The position numbers were made by a program, and so were the translations under genes. Of a stretch of 64,000 nucleotides of DNA, positions 8,559 to 17,626 are shown one piece after another. The notes beneath the pieces are model-generated. The model did no database searches, was not told the DNA's origin, and saw only the letters and a program-made list of their open reading frames with translations. Origin of the DNA: 2-02-FULL-66-14 sp964651335 (GTDB taxonomy: Bacteria > Pseudomonadota > Gammaproteobacteria > Burkholderiales > SG8-39). Where the stretch lies: positions 18,681 through 82,680 of the forward strand of contig CAZYVT010000013.1 in assembly GCA_964651335.1 (NCBI GenBank). The letters are read 5' to 3'. Each line of letters opens with the position of its first letter. Position 1 is the stretch's first letter.

Positions 8559-11500
8559 ATGACACCCCGTACAAATCGCCGCCTGATGGTCGCGTTGTTC
8601 GTCTATGCCGCGGCGCTGCTCAGCCTGGCTTCGCCGGCCCGCGCCGAGGACATCGACATCTTCTCGATCAACCCGAACGTCGCGGGGCTGCGCCCGAACG
8701 TGCTCATCATGCTCGATTCGAGCGCCAACTGGGACCAGAACGACCCCGTCGAAACGGGCAAGAGGGCCCAATACGTGCTCGCCGCGATGGCGAGCACGAT
8801 CGGGGGGCTGACCGACCAATTCAACGTCGGCCTGATGATGTACGCCGAAACGGGCAACCCGAACGACAATATCGACGGCGGCGTGATGCGCGCCGGCATG
8901 CGCTGGATGAACGCGGCCAACCGGACCGCGCTGGTGAACTTCTTCAACAGCGTGGATTCCGGGTTCGACAAATCCAACAACACGTCCGCGGGCATCGCCT
9001 TCAACGAGGCCTACCTCTATTTTTCCGGCCTGACCTCGTATTCATCGATTGGCAAGGAGAAACGCGATTTTCTCAATAACCTCTGGGCAACATCGGGTTC
9101 ACAAGGCAATGCCCCGGCGGCCATGAAAGCCTCTCAGGAGGTGATCTGGGCCCTGCCTGCGGCCGGTGGATTGCCGCGCAACGCGCTCACCGGCTCGACC
9201 TCTACGGTTTTCAACAGCCCGGTCAGCGACGCCTGCCAGAAGAACTTCATCATCTTCATCGCCAACGGCCCCTTCAGTGACAACACCAGCTCGAATAACA
9301 CGGCGACGACGAAGCTGTCCCAGGCGGGCGGCAACACCAGCACGATCCTGTTCACGCAGAACACCGGCCTGCAGGACAACATTTCGGATGAGTGGGCGCG
9401 GTTTCTCTCCAACCCCGATCCGAATAACGCCAGCAAGCCGACCGTGGTCACCTACGCGGTGGAGGTGAATCCCGGGTTGCTGGGCCAGCAACCGAACACC
9501 ACCGAGCTGCTGAAGAGCATCGCGCATCAGGGCAAGGGCAAGTACTTCGGCGTTTCAAGCGCCGGCGGCGGGGCCGCGATCGCGGATGCGTTGAACCAGA
9601 TCTTCGCAGAAATCCTCGCGGTAAACAGCGTCTTTGCGTCCTCCACGCTGCCGGTGAGCGTGAACGTGCGCGGCACCTTCCTCAACCAGGTGTACATGGG
9701 CGTCTTCCGGCCCGATGCCAATTCCTCGCCGCGCTGGCCTGGCAACGTCAAGCAATACGCCCTGGGGGCGGATGCAAGCGGGAACGTGTTCCTGGTGGAC
9801 AAGAACGCACAGACGATCGAGAACTCATCCACGGGATTCGTCTCGCCCTCGACGGTGAGCTACTGGACGACCGCCTCGACATTCTGGGACAACGTGTACT
9901 ACCCGGATACGGTGGCCCAGGCGCCGCTAACGCCGACCACCTCCGATTCGCCGGACGGCGAGTTCGTCGAAAAGGGAGGCGCCGCGCAGCACCTGCGCAC
10001 CGTGCACGCGACCGACGTGACCACGCGCAAGCTCTACACCTGCATCAGCGGGGGTACCCCGGATTGCACGCCCGGGACGGACTTGAGCGGTGCGGGTCAC
10101 GAGTTCGTCACCTCGAATGCGAACATCACCGACACCCTGCTTGGCATCTCCGCGGCAAAGACGGTCAGCTCGCTCACGCGATCGGGCGGCACCGTAACAG
10201 CGACGTCAACGGCTCACGGATTCACCAACGGACAGAGCGTGACGATCGCCGGCGCAAACGAAACCGACTACAACATCGCGACCAATATCACGCTCGTGGA
10301 TGCCAATACCTTCACCTATCTGGTGACGGAACGGCCGGTCTCGCCCGCGACCGCCGCCAGCGGCCAGACCCTTACCGCGGCCAAAGGCACTGCTGCGCAA
10401 ACGGTTTCCACGATCACGCTTTCGGGAACGACGGCCACTGCGACGACCCCTGTTGCGCACGGTCTTACGAATGGCATATCGGTGACGATCGGCGGTACGC
10501 CGGGTGTAACCCAGAGCGAATACACCGGCACCTTTACGATCTCGACCGGCGGTCCGGCCACGAGCACGTTCACGTACACGGTCACCAGCGGGCCGGCAAA
10601 CCCCACCACCCTCGGGAACATCTCGGTCACCCGAAGCGACGCGACCACGGCGGCGAGCGCGATCAGCTCGATGACCCGGAGCGGCACAACCGTGACCGTG
10701 GGCACTTCCAGCAACGTCTTCACCGGTACGCTCACCTGCAGTTCGGTGACGATTACCGGCGCCGTAGCGGCGGTCTATAACGTTACGAGCAGGACTCCAT
10801 GCGTCAAGACCGGCAACAAGGCGTTGACCTTTACGCTCCTTGCATCTGAATTGACGCCGACCACGCCCGCGACAGGCGCGCTCACTGCGGACGCGTCCGT
10901 TTCGCGCACGATCACGTCGATGACGCGCCCCACCGGCAGCGGAACGGTGACGGTGACGACCAGCGTCGCGCACACGTTCAGCAACGGTAACACGATCGCG
11001 ATCTCCGGCGCTTCGGATTCCTTGTACAACGGAAATTTCGTCATCGCCGGCGTGACCGCAACGACGTTCACCTTCACGATCACGCCGCAGCCGACGACTC
11101 CCGCGACCGGTTCGATCACCGCGACCGGATCGAGCGGAATCAACAAGGATTCACTGATCAACTGGGTCCGCGGGCAGAACGTGCTGGTCGATGACAATCC
11201 GACCCCGACGGCAACCCGGGTGCGCGGCTACCTGCACGGCGACGTGCTGCATTCGCGTCCGGCGGTGATCAACTACAACCGTGCTACGCAGCCGGCCGAC
11301 CGCGACCTGGTCGTGTACTACGGCTCGAACGACGGCGTCATCCACGCGGTCAAAGGCGGGCAGAACGACGCCGACGGCAACGAGAAGTGGGGCTTCATCC
11401 CGAGCGAGTTCTACATCGGCTTCGCGAGGCTGTACGCGGAGACCCCGATCATCTCGTCCAACGTGCCGCGCACCTATTTTGCCGACGGACCGATCAGCGT

Positions 11501-12779
11501 GGACGCGGTGTACGTCAACGACCGGATGGAAGGCGCCGGGGCGAAGGCGCAGATCTACGTCGGAATGCGCCGCGGCGGGCGCCTCTACTACTCGCTCAAT
11601 GTCACCAGTCCGGACGCACCGGTCTACGAATGGAAGATCACTAACAACACGACCGGATTTGCGGAGCTGGGGCAGACCTGGTCCGAAGCGAAGGTGGTGA
11701 AGGTCAGGCTCACCACCTGTCCGGGAACCGCCGACGCGGATGGAAACTGCACGGTGCTGGTCTTCGGTGCCGGGAACGACGCTGCGGCCAACGACCCGGC
11801 CACACAGGGCACGGCTACCATGGGCCGTGGCATCTTCGTAGTGGATGCGGCAACCGGCGCCCTGATCTGGCACACGAGTCCCGTGGCATCGGGCAGCGTG
11901 ACCATGCCCGTCGGGGCCACCTATAGGCAGACCTCCGGAATGGACTTTGCCATCCCGGCAGACCTCGCGGTCATCAACACGGACCTCGATGTCCAGCACC
12001 TGGCCGATCGCATCTATGCGGCGGACACCGGCGGCAACATCTGGCGCGTCAACATCTCCGACCCGGATCCGGGCAATTGGGGCGTCGCCAAGGTCGCGTC
12101 GCTCGGCGGCAGCGGCGCGAACGCGCGCAAGTTCCTGTTCTCACCCGATACGGTGGCGTTCGACAGCACCACCGATTCGATCCTGATCGGCTCGGGCGAC
12201 CGCGAGCACCCGTTCGATACGGCGATCGCCAACCGCTATTACATGATCAAGGACTCGCACGGGATGACCGATCTCCCCGGAACCGCGGCGACCGAGTCGG
12301 AACTGTGCGATCTCACGGCCAACAGCGTGCAGGCCGCGCCGGGCTCGGTCGCGGCGCTGGCCGATGCAGCCTGTCTCGCGACCTCCAAGGGCTGGTTCAT
12401 CCGACTTGGGACCGGAGAGAAGACGGTGACGGGAGCGACCACGCTGGGCGGCACCACGATCTTCGCCACCAACACGCCGGCGTCGGTATCGACTCCCGGG
12501 ACCTGCACGGGCAGCCTCGGATTGGCGCTGATCTACGCGGTGGACTTCAAGAACGCCACCGCGACGATCGACTTCAATCACAGCGGCGCCGTCACGTCCG
12601 GCGAGCGCGCCACCGAGCGGATCGGCGGCGGCTTCCCGCCGACCGCGATTCCCTTCTCGACGCAGATCGGCGACAAGTTCTACGAGGGCGCCATCACCGG
12701 GACGCAGGTCGTGCAACCCCCGTCCTCGCCGGTCGGCCAACGCTACCGCGTGTTCTGGAACCTTTCGGTAGACAACTGA
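8559..12779 (+). CDS. pilY1: Type IV pilus tip-associated protein PilY1
   Basis: This large secreted or tip-associated protein is needed for pilus extension and surface sensing. It has a Sec signal peptide of about 29 residues ending SPARAED. A von Willebrand A-like domain follows, beginning PNVLIMLDSSANW; its MIDAS is partly degenerate (D-x-S-x-N). The C-terminal quinoprotein-like beta-propeller runs from about residue 885 (RGYLHGDVLHSRP). The usual calcium loop is represented by DLDVQHLADRIYAADTGGN, which keeps D at positions 1, 3 and 9 of the DxDxDxxxD pattern but has Q at 5. Between the domains lies an extra block of four beta-rich repeats (see separate entry). At 1406 residues it is somewhat long for PilY1. 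Confidence 0.92.
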   Translation: MTPRTNRRLMVALFVYAAALLSLASPARAEDIDIFSINPNVAGLRPNVLIMLDSSANWDQNDPVETGKRAQYVLAAMASTIGGLTDQFNVGLMMYAETGNPNDNIDGGVMRAGMRWMNAANRTALVNFFNSVDSGFDKSNNTSAGIAFNEAYLYFSGLTSYSSIGKEKRDFLNNLWATSGSQGNAPAAMKASQEVIWALPAAGGLPRNALTGSTSTVFNSPVSDACQKNFIIFIANGPFSDNTSSNNTATTKLSQAGGNTSTILFTQNTGLQDNISDEWARFLSNPDPNNASKPTVVTYAVEVNPGLLGQQPNTTELLKSIAHQGKGKYFGVSSAGGGAAIADALNQIFAEILAVNSVFASSTLPVSVNVRGTFLNQVYMGVFRPDANSSPRWPGNVKQYALGADASGNVFLVDKNAQTIENSSTGFVSPSTVSYWTTASTFWDNVYYPDTVAQAPLTPTTSDSPDGEFVEKGGAAQHLRTVHATDVTTRKLYTCISGGTPDCTPGTDLSGAGHEFVTSNANITDTLLGISAAKTVSSLTRSGGTVTATSTAHGFTNGQSVTIAGANETDYNIATNITLVDANTFTYLVTERPVSPATAASGQTLTAAKGTAAQTVSTITLSGTTATATTPVAHGLTNGISVTIGGTPGVTQSEYTGTFTISTGGPATSTFTYTVTSGPANPTTLGNISVTRSDATTAASAISSMTRSGTTVTVGTSSNVFTGTLTCSSVTITGAVAAVYNVTSRTPCVKTGNKALTFTLLASELTPTTPATGALTADASVSRTITSMTRPTGSGTVTVTTSVAHTFSNGNTIAISGASDSLYNGNFVIAGVTATTFTFTITPQPTTPATGSITATGSSGINKDSLINWVRGQNVLVDDNPTPTATRVRGYLHGDVLHSRPAVINYNRATQPADRDLVVYYGSNDGVIHAVKGGQNDADGNEKWGFIPSEFYIGFARLYAETPIISSNVPRTYFADGPISVDAVYVNDRMEGAGAKAQIYVGMRRGGRLYYSLNVTSPDAPVYEWKITNNTTGFAELGQTWSEAKVVKVRLTTCPGTADADGNCTVLVFGAGNDAAANDPATQGTATMGRGIFVVDAATGALIWHTSPVASGSVTMPVGATYRQTSGMDFAIPADLAVINTDLDVQHLADRIYAADTGGNIWRVNISDPDPGNWGVAKVASLGGSGANARKFLFSPDTVAFDSTTDSILIGSGDREHPFDTAIANRYYMIKDSHGMTDLPGTAATESELCDLTANSVQAAPGSVAALADAACLATSKGWFIRLGTGEKTVTGATTLGGTTIFATNTPASVSTPGTCTGSLGLALIYAVDFKNATATIDFNHSGAVTSGERATERIGGGFPPTAIPFSTQIGDKFYEGAITGTQVVQPPSSPVGQRYRVFWNLSVDN
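10161..11130 (+). repeat. Four diverged in-frame repeats inside pilY1
   Basis: Four copies of an approximately 80-residue unit begin at about 10161, 10396, 10651 and 10902. Each starts with a hydrophobic-Ser-x-(L/I/M)-T-(R/L) segment. A His-Gly-(F/L)-T-N-G-x-x-V-T-I-like segment follows in copies 1, 2 and 4, then a YNG/YTG turn and a TFTYTVT-like strand. Copy 3 is the most diverged. The pattern resembles small beta-barrel units (E1 FCCH-like) seen in phage-tail and secreted proteins. This resemblance comes from memory of the motif, not a search. Confidence 0.7.
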
Positions 12780-12799
12780 TCCAGTCCCGGCGCCGCGCG

Positions 12800-13387
12800 A
12801 TGCAGATCGCGGCGCTGGGATCGCTTTGCCTGCACGCCGCGGTCCTGTCGCTGCCGCTGGGCGGAGCGCCGGGGGAGCGCGGCCTTCCGCTTTTGTCCTC
12901 AGGGCGCACGATCCGCGCGACTCTGCGACCCCTCATCCCCGAGCCGACTCGCGCGCCAGATCCGTCGCACGCAGTTGCAGAGATCCGTGCACCGGTGGCG
13001 ACCGGGCGGGCGGCGGGCACGGAAGCCGCGCAAGCCACGACCTCCGGCCCAAGCCCCCAATCGGCGAGCGCTCTGGCGATTCCCGCGACCTTCATCGATC
13101 CATCCAGACTGACCGAGATTCCCAGGCCGCTCGAGGAGCCGCCGGTGGACTTGCTCCTGCCGATCCTGGCGCGGCCGGGCGTCGCGCGCCTGATCCTTCT
13201 GATCGACGAGTCGGGCCGCGTGACGTCGGTGGAGATCGATTCCGCGACGCTGCCGCCGGAAGCCGCAGAGCGCGCCGCCGCGATCTTCGCCGGCGTACGG
13301 TTTTCTCCCGGGCGGATCGGCAGTCTGGCGGTCAAGACCCGGGTGCGGATCACGGTCGGCGCCGAAGAGCGGAAGCCGGGCGGCTGA
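12800..13387 (+). CDS. TonB C-terminal-like domain protein
   Basis: This 195-residue protein has an N-terminal hydrophobic segment (MQIAALGSLCLHAAVLSLPL), a proline/alanine-rich spacer, and a C-terminal domain of about 70 residues. That domain contains ARLILLIDESGRVTSVEID and RFSPGRIGSLAVKTRVRI, matching the TonB-type energy-transducer fold. It starts 20 bases after pilY1. No ExbB/ExbD genes are nearby, so an energy-transducing role is uncertain. It may be a periplasm-spanning accessory of the pilus operon. The ATG at 12800 gives the signal anchor; the frame upstream lies antiparallel to pilY1 codons and is not used. Confidence 0.6.
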   Translation: MQIAALGSLCLHAAVLSLPLGGAPGERGLPLLSSGRTIRATLRPLIPEPTRAPDPSHAVAEIRAPVATGRAAGTEAAQATTSGPSPQSASALAIPATFIDPSRLTEIPRPLEEPPVDLLLPILARPGVARLILLIDESGRVTSVEIDSATLPPEAAERAAAIFAGVRFSPGRIGSLAVKTRVRITVGAEERKPGG

Positions 13388-13436
13388 CCAGCGGGCGCGG
13401 GTTACAATTGCGCCGGCGTTTTCGTGAAACACTCCT

Positions 13437-13512
13437 GCTGGTGTAGCTCAGTTGGTAGAGCAGTCGCTTCGTAAGCGTCAGGTCGTCCGTTCGAGTCGGA
13501 CCACCAGCACCA
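13437..13512 (+). tRNA. tRNA-Thr (anticodon CGT)
   Basis: A 76-base cloverleaf. Acceptor arms GCTGGTG/CACCAGC, D stem GCTC/GAGC, anticodon loop TTCGTAA, T arm GTCCG-TTCGAGT-CGGAC, and an encoded CCA end. The anticodon CGT reads ACG (Thr). In the anticodon stem the second pair (64/78 of the 13400s) is a T-T mismatch. The other stems are intact. Confidence 0.95.
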
Positions 13513-13655
13513 ATAACCCTGGAAGGTCGGCTGCCCGAGCGGGGCCGGCTGCAGGAAAAAATTGCGATTCCGCAGGCACCCGGAGCAGTTCGGTCGGGTT
13601 ACGACTATCCTTGTATTTCTGTATATTCCATGCAGAAATGCAATGATCAGAACCG

Positions 13656-13758
13656 ATGATCCGGCGCCCCCGCCCGCGCGCTGAAATCGGGCGCGTCCTC
13701 GCGCACAACCCCGTGTGCGTATTGCTCGGCCCGCGCCAGTGCGGCAAGATCAACTCAT
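13656..13758 (+). pseudogene. 5' remnant of an AAA-family (AAA_14/DUF4143-type) ATPase
   Basis: The translation begins MIRRPRPRAEIGRVLAHNPV and continues VCVLLGPRQCGKIN. This matches the start of the AAA_14/DUF4143 family, in which a GPRQxGKTT P-loop follows about 30 residues in. Similarity stops at the lysine: the usual TTLA is replaced and the frame then runs antisense through the SPOR gene. Only about 34 codons of a roughly 400-residue protein remain. It sits just downstream of tRNA-Thr, a common integration hot spot. A small dyad (TTTCTG/CAGAAA, 13616-13638) precedes it. Confidence 0.6.
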
Positions 13759-13793
13759 TGATCCGGGGCAAGACCCAATGTGGAAATCCGCTC

Positions 13794-14441
13794 TCAGCTC
13801 TCCGAAGGACAGCTGCGCAGTTCACTGCCCGGGAAACCCTGCGCGAGTACGTTCAACTTCGCCTGCGTCGCCGCGTCCGCATTCTGCACCTGGAACGAGA
13901 CCTTGGTGACCTGAGTGTCTCGTGCGCCGACTTGCGCAAGGTGTACGCCCTTGGCGCGCAGCGCCTCGAGGCGGCCTTTTGCCGCCGCCTCGGTGCCGAA
14001 TATGCCAAGCGAGATGCCCCAGCGCATCCGGCCCTCCTCCTGCATGACGAAATATTCGTCGACGCCGATCGACTTCAGCTCGCTCACCGCCTTTTGCGCG
14101 CCCGCGCGCCCTTCCTTCGGGGGAATGAATACCCACCAGCGCGCGGTCTCCTCGCCGCGTCGCGTCGACAGGCGCGAGCCGAGTGCGAGCGGCTCGAGCG
14201 CCTGCTCCGCGCGCGGCGCGGCGGTAAGAGTGAAGCTGCCCCATTCGATGCACGCCACCAGACCCGGCTTTGCAGAGCCCGCGGCGGCAAGTTCCTCCGG
14301 CGACAGAATCTTCAGCTTTCCGGGTTCGATCTGGCGCGAGAGCGGGCGCGGATCGGACGTCGCATCGGGCGGCAGGTAGAAATTTGCCCAGGCGAAGAAT
14401 CCCAGGTTGGCCGCGACGAGCAGCAGGAACAGCGCACGCAT
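13794..14441 (-). CDS. SPOR-domain protein
   Basis: The 215-residue protein starts MRALFLLLVAANLGFFAWANFYL, a signal anchor. A periplasmic part follows, with a C-terminal SPOR-like domain of about 75 residues (WWVFIPPKEGRAGAQKAVSE through EALRAKGVHLAQVG). SPOR domains bind denuded septal peptidoglycan. It is the last gene of a minus-strand set birA-coaX-SPOR, an arrangement seen in betaproteobacteria. The start is ATG 14441, six bases after the coaX stop; a GTG slightly upstream would overlap coaX. Confidence 0.75.
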   Translation of the reverse strand: MRALFLLLVAANLGFFAWANFYLPPDATSDPRPLSRQIEPGKLKILSPEELAAAGSAKPGLVACIEWGSFTLTAAPRAEQALEPLALGSRLSTRRGEETARWWVFIPPKEGRAGAQKAVSELKSIGVDEYFVMQEEGRMRWGISLGIFGTEAAAKGRLEALRAKGVHLAQVGARDTQVTKVSFQVQNADAATQAKLNVLAQGFPGSELRSCPSES

Positions 14442-14446
14442 GGCGG

Positions 14447-15169
14447 TCACGAATTGGCGATGCGCGCCAGCCCTTCGAGCACCAGGTTCTCCACGTAGCG
14501 GCTGGGCACCTCGAGCCGCTCGATCAGCGCAGCGCCGCCGCCGCCGGATACGAGGCAAATGCCCTGGCCGCCCATGGTGCGGAACATGCGCTCGATCGCG
14601 CCCGCCTGGGCGTGCCTGCACCCGGTTTCGATCGCGTCGATCGTGTTGCGCGGCAGGTCGCGGAAATTTCCCTCCTGCATCGGCAGGCGGCCGGTGTGCT
14701 CGTGGAGCACGAATCGCATCAGCTCCACGCCGGGCAGGATGAGCCCGCCGAGGAATTGGCCGTCGGCCGATAGCGCGTCCACGGTCGTCGCGGTGCCGGC
14801 GTTGACCACAAGGCAGGGCCCGGCGTGCAGCGCCCGTGCGGCGATCAGCGCCGCCCAGCGGTCGGAACCGAGCTGCTCGGGACGATCGTAGCGGCTGCGC
14901 ACCCCGCAGCGCTCCGCTTCGCCGTGCACCCACTCGGGCTGGGCGTCGAAGATGCTGGTCCAGTTGACCAGGAGTTGCTGCGCGCCCTCGCCCGCGACGT
15001 TGGAAATCACGATGCGCGAAGGATTGTCGTGCGTGACCGAGAACGGGTTGATGTGATCGCTGGAGGCCGCGAACTCGATCAGCGACACGGTGGAGACGCT
15101 CGTCCAGCCGCTACCGTCGTGCCACCCCCACTTGACCCGCGAGTTGCCTGCGTCGATGGCGAGCTTCAC
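14447..15169 (-). CDS. coaX: Type III pantothenate kinase
   Basis: CoaX phosphorylates pantothenate, the first step of coenzyme A synthesis. The N-terminal ASKHA phosphate motif LAIDAGNSRVKWGW is present, along with GSDRWAALIAA, VNAGTATTVDAL and a glycine-rich VSGGGGAALIE. Length is 240 residues from GTG 15169, matching the family. The frame extends upstream inside birA but without family sequence. The GTG overlaps the birA stop as GTGA, so the two are coupled. birA-coaX pairing is frequent in proteobacteria. Confidence 0.93.
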   Translation of the reverse strand: MKLAIDAGNSRVKWGWHDGSGWTSVSTVSLIEFAASSDHINPFSVTHDNPSRIVISNVAGEGAQQLLVNWTSIFDAQPEWVHGEAERCGVRSRYDRPEQLGSDRWAALIAARALHAGPCLVVNAGTATTVDALSADGQFLGGLILPGVELMRFVLHEHTGRLPMQEGNFRDLPRNTIDAIETGCRHAQAGAIERMFRTMGGQGICLVSGGGGAALIERLEVPSRYVENLVLEGLARIANS

Positions 15170-15984
15170 GCCGGCCTCGCTGTTACGACGCGCCCCGAGT
15201 GCAGGGCGCGCAGGCCGGTTCGCGTGCGCAGCCGCAGCGCGCCATCCTCCGCGACGCCCGCGGGAACGCCGGCGAGCACGCGCCCGTCGGCGAGCCGCAC
15301 CCGGATGCGCTGACCGGCGTGCGCGTGCAGCGACTCCCACTCCTCGCGGAAGACCGCCAGCCCCGAAGCGTCGAACGCCTGGAGAACGTCGAGCAGCTCC
15401 GACGCGATCCGCGCGATCAGCAGGTTGCGCGGGGGCAGCGGGCGCACCAGCTCCTCGAGCGTTGCGATGCTGCGGCGCAGGCGCGCTGCAAGCCCCGGCA
15501 TCGGCCGGCAGTTCACGCCGACACCGATCACCGCGATTGCCGCGCCACCCTGCACCCGGGTCTCGGTCAGAATTCCGCCGAGCTTCGCGCCCGCATTTCG
15601 ACCCGTGGCCAGCAGGTCATTCGGCCATTTGAGCGCGATCTCACTCGCGCCGAGCTCGCGCAGCGCGCGCGCCACGGCCACGCCCACTGCGAGCGAGGCG
15701 CCGCCCAGTTCGCGCACCGGGCGCCGCATGCGACGCCGCAGCGAAAACGTGATCGCAGCTCCGGGCATGCCGTACCAGCGCCTGCCGTGGCGCCCGCGGC
15801 CGGCGGTCTGAATCTCGGCCGCGAGCAGCCGCGGAATGTCCGTGTCCGGGCGCTCCAGGAGCGCGGCGTTGGTTGAGCCGCACGACTCGACGACCTCGAT
15901 CTCCAGCTCGCGCGCACGCGGGCCGAGCGCTGCGGCGATCGCCCCGGCGTCCAGCCGGTCCATCCCTCGGTGCAGCGAATCCAT
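15166..15984 (-). CDS. birA: Biotin-[acetyl-CoA-carboxylase] ligase (monofunctional)
   Basis: This enzyme activates biotin as biotinyl-AMP and attaches it to the carboxyl-carrier protein. The catalytic domain shows the GRGRHGRRW loop, LKWPNDLL and GGILTET, and the small C-terminal domain follows (RVRLADGRVLAGVPAGV). At 272 residues it lacks the N-terminal winged-helix repressor domain of E. coli BirA. It should therefore be an enzyme only, not a biotin-operon repressor. The start is the ATG at 15984 or the second Met seven codons later. Confidence 0.93.
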   Translation of the reverse strand: MDSLHRGMDRLDAGAIAAALGPRARELEIEVVESCGSTNAALLERPDTDIPRLLAAEIQTAGRGRHGRRWYGMPGAAITFSLRRRMRRPVRELGGASLAVGVAVARALRELGASEIALKWPNDLLATGRNAGAKLGGILTETRVQGGAAIAVIGVGVNCRPMPGLAARLRRSIATLEELVRPLPPRNLLIARIASELLDVLQAFDASGLAVFREEWESLHAHAGQRIRVRLADGRVLAGVPAGVAEDGALRLRTRTGLRALHSGRVVTARPA

Positions 15985-15993
15985 GCAGGTAGT

Positions 15994-17616
15994 TTACGCG
16001 GTACCGAAAACGAATCCGCGTCCCGGCGCGGCCGCGAACAGCGCCTGCGTGTACGCGTGCTTCGGGCGGAGAAAGACCTCCTCCGCGGGGCCGTATTCGA
16101 CGACTTCGCCGCTGGACATCACCGCGACGTGATCGCAGACCTGCGCTGCGACGCGCAGGTCGTGGGTGATGAAGAGCATCGCGAGGTCGAGCCGCGTGCG
16201 GATTTCTTCGAACAGCGCAAGCACCTGCGCCTGCACCGAGACGTCGAGCGCGGACACGGCCTCGTCGGCGATCAGCAGCTCGGGCTCCATCGCGAGCGCG
16301 CGCGCGATGCAGATCCGCTGCCGCTGCCCGCCCGAGAACTGGTGCGGATAGCGGTCGAGCACCCCGGGGTCCATGCGCACCAGCTCCATCAGGCGGCGCG
16401 CCCGGTCGAGCGCCTCGGCGCGCGGCACGCCGTAGTTGCGCGGGCCCTCCATGATCGCCTCGCCGACCGTGCGCCGTGGATTGAGCGAGCGGTACGGGTC
16501 CTGGAACACGATCTGCACGCGGCGCCGGAACGGCCGCAGCGCGCGGCGGCTGCTTGCGGCGATGTCCTCGCCGTGCACGCGGATCTCCCCGGCAGTCGGA
16601 TCGATGAGCCGGACGATGCAGCGCGCGACGGTGGATTTGCCGGAGCCCGATTCGCCCACGATGCCGAGCGTCTGCCCGCGCCGGACGGTGAGCGATACGC
16701 CTTTCGCTGCCGGAACCTCGCGGCGTTTCGCGAACCATCCGCGGTCGATGTAGGTCTTGGAAAGACCCTTCGTCTCGAGCACCACCGGCGCACCGGCATC
16801 CGCCTTGCGCCCGTGCGGTTTCAGCGTGGGCACCGAGGCGATCAGCATCTTCGTATAGTCGTGCCGCGGGCGCTTCAGCACCGCGTCCTTGTCGCCGAGC
16901 TCGACCAGCTCTCCCAGCCGCAGCACCGCCACCCGGTGCGCGATCTCGGCCACGACGCCGAAATCATGCGTGATGAAGAGCACTCCGGTGCCGTGGCGCG
17001 CCTGCAGATCCCGGATCAATTTCAGGATCTGCGCCTGCGTCGTCACGTCGAGCGCGGTGGTGGGTTCGTCGGCGATCAGAAGCACGGGATCCAGTACCAG
17101 CGCCATCGCAATCATGATGCGCTGGCGCTGGCCCCCGGAGAGCTGGTGCGGGTAGGAGGCGATCATGCGCTCGGGGTCCGGCAGCAGCACTTCGCGCTCG
17201 ATGTCGAGGATCCTGCGGCGCCGCTCGGCGGGCGGCAGCGGGGTGTGCGCGCGCAACACCTCGTCCATTTGCTCGCCGCAAGTCATGACCGGGTTGAGTG
17301 CGGTCATCGGCTCCTGGAAGATCATCGACATGCGCGTTGCGCGCAGCGCGCGCAGGCGCTCCTGCGTAACGCGCGTCGTGTCCTCGCCTTCGAGCAGCGC
17401 CTCGCCGCCCGTCACCGGCAGCGTGCGCGGCAACAGGCCCATGACCCCTTGAGCGATGACCGATTTGCCCGAACCCGATTCGCCGACCAGGCACAGGATC
17501 TCGCCGCGGAGTACCGTGAAGGAGACTTTCGACGCCGCTTCCTTGCGGTCGCCGCCGGACGGCAGCGCGATTGTCAGTTCGCGCAGCTCGAGCACAGGTT
17601 GCCGCGAATCGCTCAC
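15994..17616 (-). CDS. Peptide ABC transporter, fused double ATP-binding subunit
   Basis: This 540-residue protein has two nucleotide-binding domains in tandem (DppD-DppF type, as in YejF/GsiA). Domain 1 has Walker A GESGSGKS and LSGGQRQR plus ADEPTTALD. Domain 2 has a second GESGSGKS, FSGGQRQR and ADEAVSALD. It energises uptake of oligopeptides through the two permeases encoded just upstream. The gene is last in the order SBP-permease-permease-ATPase, 10 bases after the dppC-like gene. Both ATP sites look intact. Substrate specificity cannot be read from this subunit. Confidence 0.92.
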   Translation of the reverse strand: MSDSRQPVLELRELTIALPSGGDRKEAASKVSFTVLRGEILCLVGESGSGKSVIAQGVMGLLPRTLPVTGGEALLEGEDTTRVTQERLRALRATRMSMIFQEPMTALNPVMTCGEQMDEVLRAHTPLPPAERRRRILDIEREVLLPDPERMIASYPHQLSGGQRQRIMIAMALVLDPVLLIADEPTTALDVTTQAQILKLIRDLQARHGTGVLFITHDFGVVAEIAHRVAVLRLGELVELGDKDAVLKRPRHDYTKMLIASVPTLKPHGRKADAGAPVVLETKGLSKTYIDRGWFAKRREVPAAKGVSLTVRRGQTLGIVGESGSGKSTVARCIVRLIDPTAGEIRVHGEDIAASSRRALRPFRRRVQIVFQDPYRSLNPRRTVGEAIMEGPRNYGVPRAEALDRARRLMELVRMDPGVLDRYPHQFSGGQRQRICIARALAMEPELLIADEAVSALDVSVQAQVLALFEEIRTRLDLAMLFITHDLRVAAQVCDHVAVMSSGEVVEYGPAEEVFLRPKHAYTQALFAAAPGRGFVFGTA

Positions 17617-17626
17617 CCCTCTCGCC

